From Brachycybe producta (taxonomy: Eukaryota > Arthropoda > Diplopoda > Playtdesmida > Andrognathidae), in NCBI GenBank assembly GCA_036925085.1, contig JAUPFP010000043.1, forward strand, positions 62,001 through 126,000: a stretch of 64,000 nucleotides of DNA. Direction: 5' to 3'. A model generated the notes under the pieces. The model had not been told where the DNA came from and searched no databases. It worked only from the letters and a program-made list of their open reading frames with translations. The translations under genes were made by a program, and so were the position numbers. Shown piece after piece: positions 1 through 11,644 of the stretch (positions are counted from its first letter, which is position 1; each line of letters begins with the position of its first letter).

Positions 1-262
1 TCAAGCTTTGTCGGACTTCTAGAGCCAGCTGAGTGCTGCTGAGGCATTTTTAGAGCTTTTAGAGCATTTAAATTTTTTTCGACTTTTGGCCTTTTTTTGA
101 AAAAAAAAGCCAAAAACTACAGTCTTTGATTTTTAAACCCATTTTTTCCAATTTTAAAAATTATTGAATCCTTGTGCTTTTCCAATCTTTTTTGGGACTT
201 CTAGGGCCATTTGAATGCTGCTGAGGCATTTTTAGAGCTTTTATAGCATGTAAATATTATTC
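1..262. repeat. Two units of a ~180-bp repeat
   Basis: The phrase GGACTTCTAG...CTGCTGAGGCATTTTTAGAG occurs near 13-55 and again near 195-237. The same family occurs in the opposite orientation as a four-unit tandem array at 47752-48457. The stretch 263-735 shows only AT-rich sequence. Confidence 0.7.
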
Positions 263-735
263 TGTTTTTGGTCGTTTTAAATAAAAAAATCTCTTATTTT
301 TCGATTTTTTTTTTATTAAAAAAAATCATGATTTTGAACAACCCTTTGCTGACAGTTGTTTCAGTTTTTTGTTTTGTTTTCAAAATCTGCTTTTTTTCTG
401 GCGTTTTTGTCTTGAACTCTCGTACGCTGCACTTTTGTCAGCTTGATGTCGATCAGCCATAACGTTTAAAACATAAAAATATTAGGTACCTCTTTTCATA
501 CAGTCACACGTGGCTAACCTATAACGATATCAAAATGAATATATCTCCCCTCGAGTGACTCATTCGCTCTTATAAAATACGACACTTTCAGTTTCAGTTG
601 TATTTAAAATAACTGTTATTTTTAAAAAAAAACACACTTACTTACACCAACTAAAACTAAAAACGACTACACACAATTAACGTAGCGAATGGGGGCTTAA
701 TGTAGATGTTTTTTTGTTTGTTTTCGAAACCGTAC

Positions 736-831
736 CTTCGACATCCGTTCTAATGGTGAGCATTTCGCTAGGTTCTCCTTCGTATTTGGACGTGAAAGCC
801 TTTATCCATATCTTGTAGATTCTGTATGGTT
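736..831 (-). CDS. Ptp99A: RPTP-like exon: end of FN3 domain 3
   Basis: The acceptor is TTTCAG before 831 and the donor is G|GTACGG after 736. It encodes EPYRIYKIWIKAFTSKYEG and then EPSEMLTIRTDV, the F and G strands that close FN3 domain 3. Length 96 nt, phase 1 at both ends. The next exon lies beyond position 1, outside the window. Confidence 0.82.
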
Positions 832-1344
832 CTGAAAATAACAACAAAAAAAAACATTTAATTTCTTCATCATGTTTTCTCTTGAATAAAATCATTGGTA
901 AGTTATACTTTATAATCGACTCTCCGTTAAGGTATCCCCGCTACAAATACGCCATTTTCGTAGTTCCTTTTTCCTACCGGAATGAAACCAATCCATTTCC
1001 TTAACGTTCCCTGACCATTCTTGTCTCCTTTCTCAGACCAATTTCAACTTCAATACATATACTAATTTAGTAACTTAATTTTAAACCTCATTACAAAGAC
1101 CAAACATTTTTAGAAAAAAATATGCGACTTTATGCAAATTCTAGGGAAATTTTTGTAATTTATATGCATTTTTCTTGTTAAACTGGTTATTATAGCACAG
1201 ATGTGCAGGTTCTATAGTATCATAGGGTATCCAAAATGGGTCAGAACTGTCATTACTTATCTTACTCATTACATAATCAAATAACACCACTGTGAAAGGC
1301 CTTCTGAAGAACCACCAGGAATGACAATTTGAAAAAAATATGAA

Positions 1345-1780
1345 TTCCGATTCCAATACCATAAAAGTGATTATTTTCAATTCTGATTTCGATTCCAGTA
1401 TATTTTTTTTAATTTTTCCAATATACCGGTTCTAATTCTAATTCTTTTTTCCTCCAATTTTTCAACTACCAATTCCGATTCTAATACCGTAAAAATGCGG
1501 ATTAAATTCCGATTCTAATCCCCATCCAGGCTACTAGAGATAGTGCCACCTTATACGTATCTATATTATAAGCACATACAAATGATATAATACTTCAAAT
1601 TATAGGAGAGGAATTATAATTTAATGAAAAAAAAAATATTCTGATTCCAATATTTTTTTTTTTGAGATACCGATTCTAATTCTAATCCTTTATTTTCAAT
1701 TTTTCAACTACCAATTCGGATTCTAATACCATAAAAATGCGGATTAAATTCCGATTCCGATTCTAACCCCCATCCCTGTA
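1345..1780. repeat. Duplicated ~150-bp AT-rich segment
   Basis: Segments 1375-1530 and 1638-1775 share the order CCGATTCTAATTC, TTTTTCAACTACCAATTC, then ATGCGGATTAAATTCCG. This is intronic sequence of the minus-strand gene. Confidence 0.6.
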
Positions 1781-1912
1781 AAGAACAACTAAATTATACA
1801 TTGAAAAAAATTTATTAACGAAATTTACAGAATAAATTATAATAAATTAAATTACTTTTTAAAAATGTTAAAATTAATAAAAAATAAAATTTTCACAAAC
1901 AGCCCCCAGCCT

Positions 1913-2270
1913 TTCTGAACAAAAATAACAATTTTCCCTAAATTTTTTGAAAAAAAGCGCAATTTTCCCTAATTTTTTTTGACAAAAATAACAATTTTCC
2001 CTAATTTTTTTGAAAAAAAGGGCAATTTTCCCTAATTGTTTTTGACAAAAATAACAATTTTCCCTAATTTTTTGACAAAAAGGCAATTTTTCCTAATTTT
2101 TTTGACAAAAATAACAATTTTCCTTAATTTTTTTGACAAAAATAACAATTTTTTTTACCAAAACAACAAATTTTCCCTAATTTTTTGACAAAAATAACAA
2201 TTTTCCCTAATTTATTTGACAAAAATAACAATTTTCCCTAATTTTCTGACAAAAAAGGCAATTTTCTCTG
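1913..2270. repeat. Minisatellite, unit about 29-32 bp
   Basis: Roughly a dozen imperfect copies of GACAAAAATAACAATTTTCC plus CTAATTTTTTT. The weak open frames across it are repeat artefacts. Confidence 0.85.
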
Positions 2271-2491
2271 ACTCATATGTTCCTTTTCCTGACTTCCCAG
2301 GTACGAGGTATGAACAATGTTAACCTACAGTAAGTGCTACTGTTAAGGTCCAGCTTCAGAACAACAAAAAGAAGGCTTATTTCTATCGAAATACCTTAAC
2401 GCAGGATCGATTCGAAACTATCGCGAAACCAATTAACTGCAAACAAACAATTTCAAATCGTATAGTCTAAATAATTAAAAAAAAAAAATAC

Positions 2492-2683
2492 CGAGATCAG
2501 TGAGTACGTAAGCCATCTTCGATTCAGGATTCCTTAACGTCCTTACATCAGTGTAGTTCTTATGCATATAATAGAGACGATATCCCAAGATGATTCCATT
2601 CGGATTCTCCGGTTGTGACCACTCCAACTTGATCACATTATTCGTCACTTGAACTATTCGTAAATGAGACGGTTTACTCGGAA
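2492..2683 (-). CDS. Ptp99A: RPTP-like exon: first two thirds of FN3 domain 3
   Basis: The acceptor is TTTTAG before 2683 and the donor is G|GTATTT after 2492. It encodes VPSKPSHLRI, then V-I-K-L-E-W-S-Q-P-E, then GYRLYYMHKNYTDV and YVLTDL. This is a textbook FN3 A-to-E strand pattern with an N-Y-T glycosylation site. Length 192 nt, phase 1 at both ends. Confidence 0.85.
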
Positions 2684-3529
2684 CTAAAAATCGAAAAAAC
2701 GAGACGACAACATTAGTAAAAATGGTTTTCAAAAGATGTTTTAAAATATGTTTGAGACCTTTGTAGTTAATGTAATGATACGAAAAAGGCATTTTTATGT
2801 AATCTCAGAATAGTTTTCTAAGCAAATTCAACACTTAATTTTAGTTACGTTTTTTCTTCTTCTAATAAATCTAACAAAACCAGACTTAAAATCCATTTAA
2901 AATATTTTCAAACTTCTTTAAACTAATTTCGAATTAAATAAGAGTTTAAGATTCATCTTTTAAGATGTTTTTTTCTCTCGAACTGATTCTTTCAAATGGA
3001 GTTTTCCCAGTTCGACTTTTTTTTTTCTTCTTTCTTTTGTGACTAATTTTAATAAGGAAACGAGTTGAAGTAATTATATGAGTTTGTCTATAGAAAGAGT
3101 TTCTTCTTTTTTTTTTCAAGCCACTTCTTTCGCCTCAAACGGGAAGTCGTTATTATATATAGAGATATATATATATTTTAAAAAGTTTTAATGACTAAAT
3201 GAGGACAGACAGACAAAAAAAAACCCCAAAATATCTACAACGACCAACAGATGGCACCACAAACAAATATTTTCTATCCCCTCGTATCCCCCTTTTTTTC
3301 TCTCAATTTTAGCGGTTTTGATCACTAATTAAACTTTCTTGTGTACAGTTTATTAACTTTATTCAATACGAAATAAGTTTAAATATTCATTTCCATTGGA
3401 AATCATTACAAATCAGTCTTAATCATAAAAACCGCTCCCCCTTAAATGACGTCATAAAATGTCAGCCATTCGGTGTCAATGACATAAAATAGGGTGGGGG
3501 AGGAGTTTTAAATAAATAGCTTCGAGTTT

Positions 3530-3850
3530 CACTCTGAGCGCTCTGATTCATATAACAGCATGTAAAATCTAAATAAAAAGCGTTTACGAATATTAGCTCC
3601 GAGCACTCTTTTTGACACCCAGGAGCAATTATTAATTATCACAATGCCTAGGCAATATACAATTATAATAGGCGTTTTCAGATCTAAGCTCCAAGCACAC
3701 CCATCAAGTTAAATTCATTACAAAAAGCGTTTACATATCTTAACTCAGAGCGCTCTGATTAACCGAGAAAGGGCAACAATTTATTACAATAGACGTATCC
3801 ATATCTTTGCTCTGATCGCTCCGATTAAATCAACTCCATTGACTACAATG
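3530..3850. repeat. Degenerate ~65-125-bp repeats
   Basis: Phrases such as AAAAAGCGTTTACATATCT, AGCTCCGAGC and GCGCTCTGATTAA recur about four times at irregular spacing. The surrounding intron 2684-3529 shows nothing else beyond short AT runs. Confidence 0.5.
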
Positions 3851-4385
3851 CTATTTCAGTTTTGTTTCCGCTACTCCGAAACCAGATGAATGACATTCAT
3901 ATATAAATAAATAATGGCATCATATAACAAAATATTTAGCTGAAATCTAGTCCATTATCTAATTGATCTTATTTTATTACACTTTTAAGTGTCAGATTCT
4001 ATAGTAAACATAAAAATAAACAAAATGAACGATTACGAAAAAGAAAACGACGAATTATTATGCTAAAATGCCTCCGCTTTTCATGCCAAGAAAGCGCAAG
4101 AAAGCCATTGAGCTTTGTTAGTTATTATTCATTAACATAAATGACTTTTGTGCTCTTCTTGAGCTGAAAAATAAGACGTCTTCGCGCTTTGGCAATCGGC
4201 CATATTAGAAGAAGCTGAGATCGCACGAGGAGCGAAGCTGAGAGAGCGCTCGCTTTACAATTGTATACACACATTAACATTGATGTCTATGGCCATCAAT
4301 GAGATCACAAATAAAAGCAGATCACAACGTTCTACTCTTAAATTTCAATATAACGTTGTTTTTCCTAATAAAAACGAATGCTTAC

Positions 4386-4418
4386 CTCCTGGAGGCAAGC
4401 CCATATTATCAAATTCTT
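4386..4418 (-). CDS. Candidate 33-nt cassette microexon between FN3 domains 2 and 3
   Basis: On the minus strand a pyrimidine-rich run ends in GAAG before 4418, and a strong donor GAG|GTAAGC follows 4386. The 33 nt are open and have phase 1 at both ends, so they can be included or skipped between exons 6118-6232 and 2492-2683. Inclusion would add EEFDNMGLPPG directly before VPSKP, a natural-looking Pro/Gly interdomain linker. No transcript evidence is available. Confidence 0.4.
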
Positions 4419-4426
4419 CTTCAATA

Positions 4427-6117
4427 AGAATAAGATTAAGGAAAAACAAACCAAAGATGACTCTCCCCTCTTTTCAAGAATCGAAACAGAAGAGGGGAGA
4501 AAGAAGAGCGGAAAGAGCAAAGACTGCAAAAGAGCTGGAAAAAATCGGACGTTTGACGTCACTTGTCAAAAAGACATTGACAAATATGCTGTCAGATAGA
4601 TCATAAGATGACCCTTACATATCCCTACAGATTGACTATTCAACCCTACCCACACCCGCTATCGTCAGCTCATTTTACTAAAAAAATTGTTTCAAATTCG
4701 TAAACATAACAGAAATATCTATCTAATCACGACAACATAAAAATCACTGTCATAAAATCAAAACTTTATTCTAAAACGCGCTCAAAACATATAATAATAA
4801 AAAACAATCATACATTCTGACTGATATTTTGAAGCATTGGGTGCGACTTAACGACAATGGACCTCAACGGAAGGGTTAAACCAATATGGCATATTTAAAT
4901 CCTAATGTTTAACCTGAATCACGCCATGTACACTCTTGTGAAAGAAAAAAAGCTTGATTCAAGAAATCTGACGTAATGATACATCAACCTAATTTTATAT
5001 ATTTTAAAATGGTTCTCCTTTTTCTACTAATTTATTAAATTTTCAATGTTTAATTTTCGAACTAAAATATATTCAAAATAAACGAAATAATTTCAAATAA
5101 TAAAATTGCAAATTAAATTAAATATATAATAGTAGGGGTATAAAGTAGGGGTTAAAATATTCAGTCATAATCCCTATGATAGGTATCAAAGTTTACAGTT
5201 GCCTGTTTGGTAGTGTCACCTAGTGAGAATCTTCAGAAACACACAATAATGTAATGCAGAGAAGCTACTTGCCAAAAGCAACCCCTTGCAATAAAAAAAA
5301 AAATAACGTTATTACCCTATAGATCTCACAAACAATGAAATCAAAAAATAATTACTGCTTAAATTCAAAAATTACACCTATTATTAAAAAAACTAAAATG
5401 ACAAATAATTTTCCGTATTAAAATATAACTGATACATAATTGACATATTCGGAGGGCACGGAGCAAACAGGATATAAAACAATTTTCTTGAAGCTTAGAA
5501 AGTGAACTAACTAATTTTTTAAGGTGAACTAATATGGCGCTATAAGCAATTTCAATATTTCCGTAGATAAATCTGCATGATCGTAAGAAGCAGCTTGTTA
5601 CGAAAATTTTAGGCATTTTGACACATGCCTAATGCTTATTTAACAAAAGCATTCAAGAACCTCTTTGTTTAAACTGTTAACAACGTATTTAATGCGTGTT
5701 CTATTCGGTTAAATAAAACAATTCTAAATTTTAGGCCAACCCCTCTGACGTCATAAGCTGCTTCTTCTTACGATGAGTGAAAAACCTGCCATATTAGTAC
5801 TCTTTCGCTTTCAATAGATGCTTCAAAATATATGATGTCATGTCTAACCGGGGTCTATTGCTAAGAACATAGCGCCACTCAAGCATTGCATCATAGGATA
5901 GGCCATGTGCTCACATTTTAGGATTCGAATATACACAGGCCGCTTTTTGACCACTTTTCCGCCAGCAAAATAAAAGTCGACTGTGGTTGGGTTTTGGTTG
6001 CCATGTATTTTCTATGGAAGAACTCAAGGTGGTCCCGGTTTTGGCAACAACATGACTTCATTTTGCAGTCGAAAAGTGGTCTACGTGACAAAAGCCATAG
6101 AGCCCACATTTACTTAC
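4427..6117. other. Intron of the RPTP-like gene, no further gene seen
   Basis: AT-rich intronic sequence. Short open frames on both strands lack splice or domain support. Around 5935-6110 there are short inverted words (GACCACTTTTCCGC / GAAAAGTGGTC) that may be an old foldback element. Confidence 0.5.
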
Positions 6118-6232
6118 CCCCATCGTCTGTCATAACCACTACGGTCGTTGGTGGTCCGGCTCCTTCGGGATTGAATACTTGGACTGACACAACATACTGC
6201 GTGAATGGTTTCAGCGCTTTAATCGTGTAACC
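6118..6232 (-). CDS. Ptp99A: RPTP-like exon: second half of FN3 domain 2
   Basis: The acceptor is AATAG before 6232 and the donor is G|GTAAGT after 6118. It encodes GYTIKALKPFTQYVV, VFNPEGAGPPTT and MTDDG, the F-G region and end of an FN3 domain. The intron separating it from the first half is only 94 bp. This is the part whose wording most suggests Ptp99A. Confidence 0.82.
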
Positions 6233-6326
6233 CTATTATATATTTAAAAACAAACAAAAACAAAAATCAGTTACCCCATTATTATTCGAATAAATAAAAA
6301 AATTTTATTTTTGTTATAAAACTCAC

Positions 6327-6514
6327 TGTTGCTGTTGGATCTCTAAATGTTACATTTTGTATAATGTCTGTGGAAAGATCGCGAATTTTGTAGGCAATGT
6401 AATATCCTTGAAATTCTCCATGAATTGTCTCTTTATCGGGTGGGATCCATTCGATTCGAACCGAAGTATCACTTGTATTGTGAGCAGAAGTAACTGTAGG
6501 CTTTCCATCGGGAA
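6327..6514 (-). CDS. Ptp99A: RPTP-like exon: first half of FN3 domain 2
   Basis: The acceptor is TTGTAG before 6514 and the donor is ACA|GTGAGT after 6327. With one base from the previous exon it starts VPDGKP, then reads S-V-R-I-E-W-I-P-P and GYYIAYKI, typical of FN3 strands B and C. It contains N-x-S/T sites (NTS, NVT), as expected of an ectodomain. Length 188 nt, phase 1 in and 0 out. Confidence 0.8.
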
Positions 6515-6617
6515 CTACAATTATATATTATTAAACAAGAATATAACATTATTTCAAAAGAAGAAAAAGAAAAAACTAGAATAATTGTTGCCAATTACTT
6601 CTTTTTTTTTAAATTTT

Positions 6618-6738
6618 AATAAATAAATGAAACTGTCATTAAAAAAGTTTACTTTAAAAATGTCATAAATATACTTTTTTAGTATATTTATGACATTTTT
6701 AAAGTAAACTTTTTTAATGACAGTTTCATTTATTTATT
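6618..6738. repeat. Perfect 58-bp-arm hairpin
   Basis: Arms 6618-6675 and 6681-6738 are exact reverse complements with a 5-nt T loop. It sits in the intron between exons 7516-7697 and 6327-6514. The perfection suggests a recent event or a recent foldback insertion. Confidence 0.9.
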
Positions 6739-7047
6739 TATTTTTATTTAAAAAAAAACAAATGTAAAATTTGTCGACTTTCAAGTTTAATTTAAAAGAT
6801 ATCGTCATTGATTCATGAAAAAAATTATTAACCTCATAGAAATACTTGTCTAGTTTGAATTATTCGTTAATGTTTTGATTTTTTTTTTGCAAAAAACAAA
6901 AAATGATGGAGATTTTAGTTCAAATACAAAATTTGAAAAATCAATATTTTTAAATATTTGTTAAAATAATCAATTCTTTCTCGTAATTAAATAAATATTG
7001 CAGTTTTGCAATTTGTGTGTAAAACCTAATTTTGTGTTTTGCATTTT

Positions 7048-7330
7048 CTAATTTATATATTTTATATTTTATATTTTATATTTTATATTTTATATTTTAT
7101 ATTTTATATTTTATATTTTATATTTTATATTTCATATTTTATATTTCATATTTTATATTTCATATTTTATATTTCATATTTTATATTTCATATTTTATAT
7201 TTCATATTTTATATTTCATATTTTATATTTCATATTTTATATTTCATATTTTATATTTCATATTTTATATTTCATATTTTATATTTTATATTTCATATTT
7301 TATATTTCATATTTCATACCTTATATTTTA
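7048..7330. repeat. TA-rich minisatellite (TTTATATTTCATA-like)
   Basis: Long run of 10-bp units TTTATATTTT changing to alternating TTTATATTTCATA-type units. It is intronic, and the open frames over it are artefacts of the repeat. Confidence 0.9.
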
Positions 7331-7515
7331 ATATCCTTAGTTATATTTTAACAAATTATTAATTAAAACTAAAAAATGACAATATTCGGTTTCGAATTGA
7401 TTTAAAATCAACTGAATTACATTTTCTTATATTTTATTTATTCAAAAGTGATGGCAACGAATAGATATCGACAAGTGTATGGTATTTATTTTAATTATTA
7501 ATTATTAATATTGAC

Positions 7516-7697
7516 CTTCACGAAGAGTGACGATGTAATAAGATTCTTTGCTGGGTGAACTCCTTCCAATCGAATTAACAGATAGAACTCTAAAGGAATA
7601 AACCGTGTACGGCTCCAAATCGACAATCTGATGATTCGTGGCGTTCGTTTTCGTCACAATTTCTTTACTTGTATCCCATTCACCATCTTCTCCAACT
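7516..7697 (-). CDS. Ptp99A: RPTP-like exon: second half of FN3 domain 1
   Basis: The acceptor is CTAG before 7697 and the donor is G|GTCAAT after 7516, a weaker donor than the others. It encodes the second half of FN3 domain 1, with the motif DLEPYTVYSFRV, then SVNSIGRSSPS, ending in TLRE. Length 182 nt with phase 2 in and 1 out fits both neighbours exactly. It lies 45.6 kb from the exon that starts this domain. Confidence 0.8.
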
Positions 7698-8305
7698 CTA
7701 GAAAATTTTTAAAAACAACAAAAACTTAAGTTTTCAATATTCCACATGTTTGCCAAAAGATGGCGTCAGCTTGTTTCTAAAAGAACACAACCTAAACACA
7801 TTGAATAATTTAATAAATAAACATTAAATATTACTAACCTCTTTAAATAAAGAGCATGTTAACTAACAAACACTAGATCCCCCCCCCCAAGACTTCTTAA
7901 AAACGTTTAAATTTATTCCCATTTTTAAAAAAATACTGATATAAAATGTTTACTATTTATTATAACTTTTAGACTTTTTCATTACCAGTATTTGTAAAAA
8001 GCTACTACAATATTTTATGCTTTCAAGTTTTTTTTTTAAATTAAAGACTTCTAAATATTTGATGACTTTTCTAAACATTGCAAAAGTTTTCAATTTTTCG
8101 TCATTTTTAAAAATAAATGCAAAAATTGTGAATAAACATTATTGAACACTTTTTTTAAGGCTATTCAATTCAAGACACAAATTTTCAAAATCACCATCAA
8201 AACTAGTTATTTATTTACAAATAAGTACTAAGTAACAGATCATTTAATAAAAATATAAAAAAATTCTAATATATTCCCTTTGATAAGACGCAAAAAAAAT
8301 ATCTA
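7698..8305. other. Start of the 45.6-kb intron, no gene seen
   Basis: AT-rich intronic sequence with homopolymer runs. No RNA gene, repeat family or coding exon recognised. Confidence 0.5.
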
Positions 8306-8619
8306 ATACCTAGTACTCACACCTGATAATTGAAATGCATTTAAATATTAAACGTGTTCTACAGAGCCCTCTGTGAAGGGCAAACAAACAATATGTCATC
8401 GAATTCAATTTATTCACTCAATAATCTGAAAATATTGAGTTAATAACTTAAATATAATTTATATAAACTATTGACAAAATATTGGTTTATAGTATTTCAA
8501 TTTTAAAATATTAATAATAAAGTCAATTTTTAATTGGTTCATGTCCTTAACAGGATTCCGTATATTTCACCTAAACACATTTAATTTGAATTCATTTAAT
8601 TTATGTGTGTACAAGGTAT
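8306..8619 (+). mobile_element. MITE family M, copy 1
   Basis: About 314 bp with imperfect terminal inverted repeats ATACCTAGTACTCACA / TGTGTGTACAAGGTAT. Inverted copy at 26763-27073 and a direct copy at 32196-32497. Internal landmarks shared by all three are AATGCATTTAAAT, GTGTTCTACAGAG and TTCACCTAAACACATTTAA. No coding capacity, so a non-autonomous DNA transposon is inferred. Confidence 0.75.
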
Positions 8620-9385
8620 AAGAAACGAATCATACACAAGCATAATAAAATCCCGCCGAATTTCCCTTTTTTTAAGGAATTTAACAAGATGTGCCATATA
8701 TCTTTCCTTGAAAAATGAATCCATGCAAATATTCTTCTAATTTCTGGCTGTTTTTCAGTGTGTGTGTGTGTGTGTGTTTCTTCCCTTAATAATTGTTGAT
8801 TTTATTGTTTTGTAACATCTCTAAAGAAAATCAACAAAGATCACTGGCCATTTTGAAATTAAACAACAATATGTATTTTGCCCAACTTTGTTTGGTTAAT
8901 TCAATATTAAATGTGATCGTTATCTATAAAATTTTCTTTTTCTTGTATGTCATCTTATGCTAATTTGACACATGTTACATTGAACACATGTTTTTTTTAA
9001 ACAAAAACAAACATAAAAAAAAATGATGAAAATCCAATTTATTTCAACGTGACAATTGAAATCTCTATCCGGTTCAGAACAAATTGAAAAACTTCCTGAA
9101 ACTTTTTTTTTACTTTAACATTTTCGATTTTTTTTAAAAAATCCATTGATTTCTTAAATTTTGAGACTTTCTGGTGATTTTGGGGCAATTACGATACAGT
9201 GCATTATTGCATGATTATTTTTAAAAAAAATGCATAATCTTTAATGGTTTTCGTATAATATGTAGACAAACTTCTAATTATTTCATTTTACTTAAAAGTT
9301 CTCAAAACCTCTTCAAAATCATCCACATTTTGTATATTTTCAAACCACCTAAAAATCAGTGTAACAAAAATACAAAATTTCGCGC
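8620..9385. other. Intronic sequence, no gene seen
   Basis: AT-rich with a short GT microsatellite at about 8758-8778. Nothing else recognised. Confidence 0.5.
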
Positions 9386-9484
9386 GAGTTAATTATTATT
9401 TAATGACCTTGTACTAAGCGAGTTACATTATTTAATCACCCTGTACTGTACGAGTTACATTATTTAATCACCCTGCACTAAACA
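9386..9484. repeat. Three tandem units of ~32 bp
   Basis: Units built on CGAGTTACATTATTTAATCA plus CCCTGTACTA. The next 840 bp (to 10326) is plain AT-rich intron with a poly-C run near 9743. Confidence 0.7.
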
Positions 9485-10326
9485 TGTATCTTTCTTATTA
9501 AGAGCTAACAAACAAATTTACATAAATGTTTCTATTGAAAACTTATTTTAATAAAAAAAAAATACCACTTCTAAATAATATTTCTAAAAAAAAATACTGT
9601 AAAACTTCTATAGAAATTTTTTTTAATTAATTTTATGAAAAATATTTTCATTTTTTTTTTTGGTTGAGAAGTTGTATTTTATTAAAGAAAAATGACTCTT
9701 CAAAAAAACAAAACAACAGAAGACAAACAAAAATAACAAACACCCCCCCCCCCCTATCTCCCCGCAGGTATTTAAAAGAGTAATGTCTAGAGACTAGGGT
9801 GAATGCACGACCTGCCAATCTTTAGAAGTCAGAGGTCAGAGGTCCTTCATGTCTGCGTTTAACATAATTATATAGAGAGGTCAAGCAGACATAGAAAAAG
9901 AATGGATTTAGTTATTTATTCTTCTCCTTCAAGAAGGGTGAACTTAGCAATTCCATGATAATGATGATAATGTAATAATTACATTTAGAACGAAAGGAGA
10001 GAAGACTTAAAAATGGTTAGGTGCTTTACGCGTGATATTGCAGTTATAGGTTATATCGTAAAAAAAAAGAAGAGAGGCCAGTTTTTGACCTTTAACCTAT
10101 CTTATAATAAGGTACAGGTCAGATACAAATTATTATACAACGGTAACCGTAAAAATGAAGAAAAAAATTGAAAAAAAAAAGTGTAGTGTTTATGGCTAAT
10201 AATAAAAAAATAAAGATATTAAAAAATTAAAAAAATAAGTGAAAATCATAAAACAAAAAGACAGTAAAAATGAAAAATAGTATATATTTCATAATGTATC
10301 AAATTAATTATTTACATGTCTTTTCC

Positions 10327-10442
10327 AAACGTGGCCCCCGCCCATTATAGTGAATGGAGCATGGGGCCACGTTTCTTCTATTTTTCACCAGTTGAAATTT
10401 TCAAAAAGTTCAAATTTACACTCCAGTGGAAACAAGGCCTTA
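10327..10442. mobile_element. Foldback family F2, truncated copy
   Basis: Carries the central GTGGCCCCCGCCCATT word and one arm (GTTGAAATTTTCAAAAAGTT ... GGAAACAAGGCC). Full copies at 20183-20359, 20949-21086 and 31486-31667. Confidence 0.65.
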
Positions 10443-10481
10443 GAGAAATTTTGTAATTTTATTACAAACTGGCTGATAAAC

Positions 10482-10686
10482 TGGCAGTTAGAAATCGGGA
10501 CAAACAGAAGTTGACTCGGCCCTTTTTATGACGACCGGCAACTTCTAATTGGTTTGTTGTGTGCGGTTCGACGTTGAAAAGGGCGGAGCCATGTGACGTC
10601 AGACTACATAACCAACCAATTAGAAGTTGCGTTCATCATAAAAAGGGCGGAGTCAACTTCTGTTTGTCCCGATTTCTAATTGCCTG
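10482..10686. mobile_element. Foldback family F1, copy 1
   Basis: A ~205-bp near-palindrome whose arms contain TTAGAAATCGGGACAAACAG, CCCTTTTTATGACG and GGCAACTTCTAATTGG, with TGACGTCA in the loop region. Copies at 44553-44761 and 46444-46668, with a shorter relative at 13820-13964. Confidence 0.8.
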
Positions 10687-10687
10687 T

Positions 10688-10875
10688 GCTGATAATTGTA
10701 ATTAATCGAACTCTTGGTTAATCTGGAAGCAACGTGGACAAAATCTTGAAATTGTTTTAGAAACTAGAATAGTAGTTATAGTTGAATTACTTTTAGATGG
10801 TTTTATAGAACAGAAGCAAATTTAAGAGAAAATTAAAGTGTCTCTCAAAAACTAGAAGGGGGTTGTGTCTTAATC
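10688..10875. repeat. Dispersed repeat, inverted copy at 20697-20925
   Basis: Shares ATTAATCGAACTCTTGGTTA, TTTTAGAAACTAGAATAG and CAAAAACTAGAAGGG with the reverse complement of 20697-20925. The TTAGAAACTAGAA word recurs through the whole window. Confidence 0.65.
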
Positions 10876-10952
10876 ACTAAATAGAAGCTCAACATTTGCG
10901 GCAAAAGCAACAAATGTAGGCGTTCTTGAAAGAAATTCCATGACGAGACAAT

Positions 10953-11400
10953 TAAAGTGGCTGAATAGATATTTATTTTGTTTTCTCTCCCCTCCCCTTT
11001 TCACCCGCGGTTTTCAGATAATTTATTTTTCAAGTGAACGTTTTCTGGAAGAAAACATTACAAAAAAAAAATCTGTTTTAGAAACTAGAATAGCTTGTGA
11101 TAATGCTAAGTTTTTTTTATGATGATAACTTTCAAAACAAACTTTTATGACAGTTTGAAAAACTGAACTTTCAAAAATGTTTATTTTTTAAGATATTGGG
11201 CCATGAAAAAAATCTTTTAGCATAATCTTCTTCTACCATTCTAGTTTTGAAAACAGATTGAATTTTTTTTTTCGTAATGTTTCTAAAAAAAAAACTTTCG
11301 CTTGACGTTTTTGTGTCCAAATTTTACAAAAAAAAAAAACATCTACGTCGGAGGGGGGGGGGGGACAAAAGCAAAATAAATATCTATTCTGCCACCTTAA
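10953..11400. mobile_element. Foldback family F3, copy 1
   Basis: About 450 bp bounded by inverted repeats containing GTGGCTGAATAGATATTTAT. Internal inverted words include AACGTTTTCTGGAAG and ACTAGAATAG. Second copy 21446-22044, truncated third from 63206. It ends about 160 bp before the TATA box of gene A. Confidence 0.75.
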
Positions 11401-11559
11401 GTAAAAATCCGCTTTTGAAAACATGGTTTCAATGTTATACTCCCCGGTTTTCACATTACAAATGTTTTTTTTTTTTCTTCTTTCGATTTCTAATAAATTT
11501 GCGTATGTGCCCATATGTGCCAACAATGAACCAACACCTGAGCTTAAGAGCATATACTG

Positions 11560-11566
11560 TATAAAA
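11560..11566 (+). promoter_or_regulatory. TATA box of gene A
   Basis: TATAAAA 79 bp upstream of the gene A start codon, so transcription would begin near 11590. The spacing suits an RNA polymerase II core promoter. Confidence 0.6.
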
Positions 11567-11644
11567 GTACACTTTATTAAGTAAGTTAGGACAAACTTGA
11601 AAAAAAAAACTTTTCCCGACTGAACCACACAACCAACCTTCGCA

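Noticed and set aside
4280..4606. 108-codon Lys/Arg-rich plus-strand frame
   Set aside because: No recognisable domain, no promoter or signal peptide, and it covers an intron of the minus-strand gene including the candidate microexon. Kept only as a possibility.
7032..7362. Two ~100-codon frames rich in Tyr/Ile/Phe
   Set aside because: Product of the TTTATATTT minisatellite in an intron.
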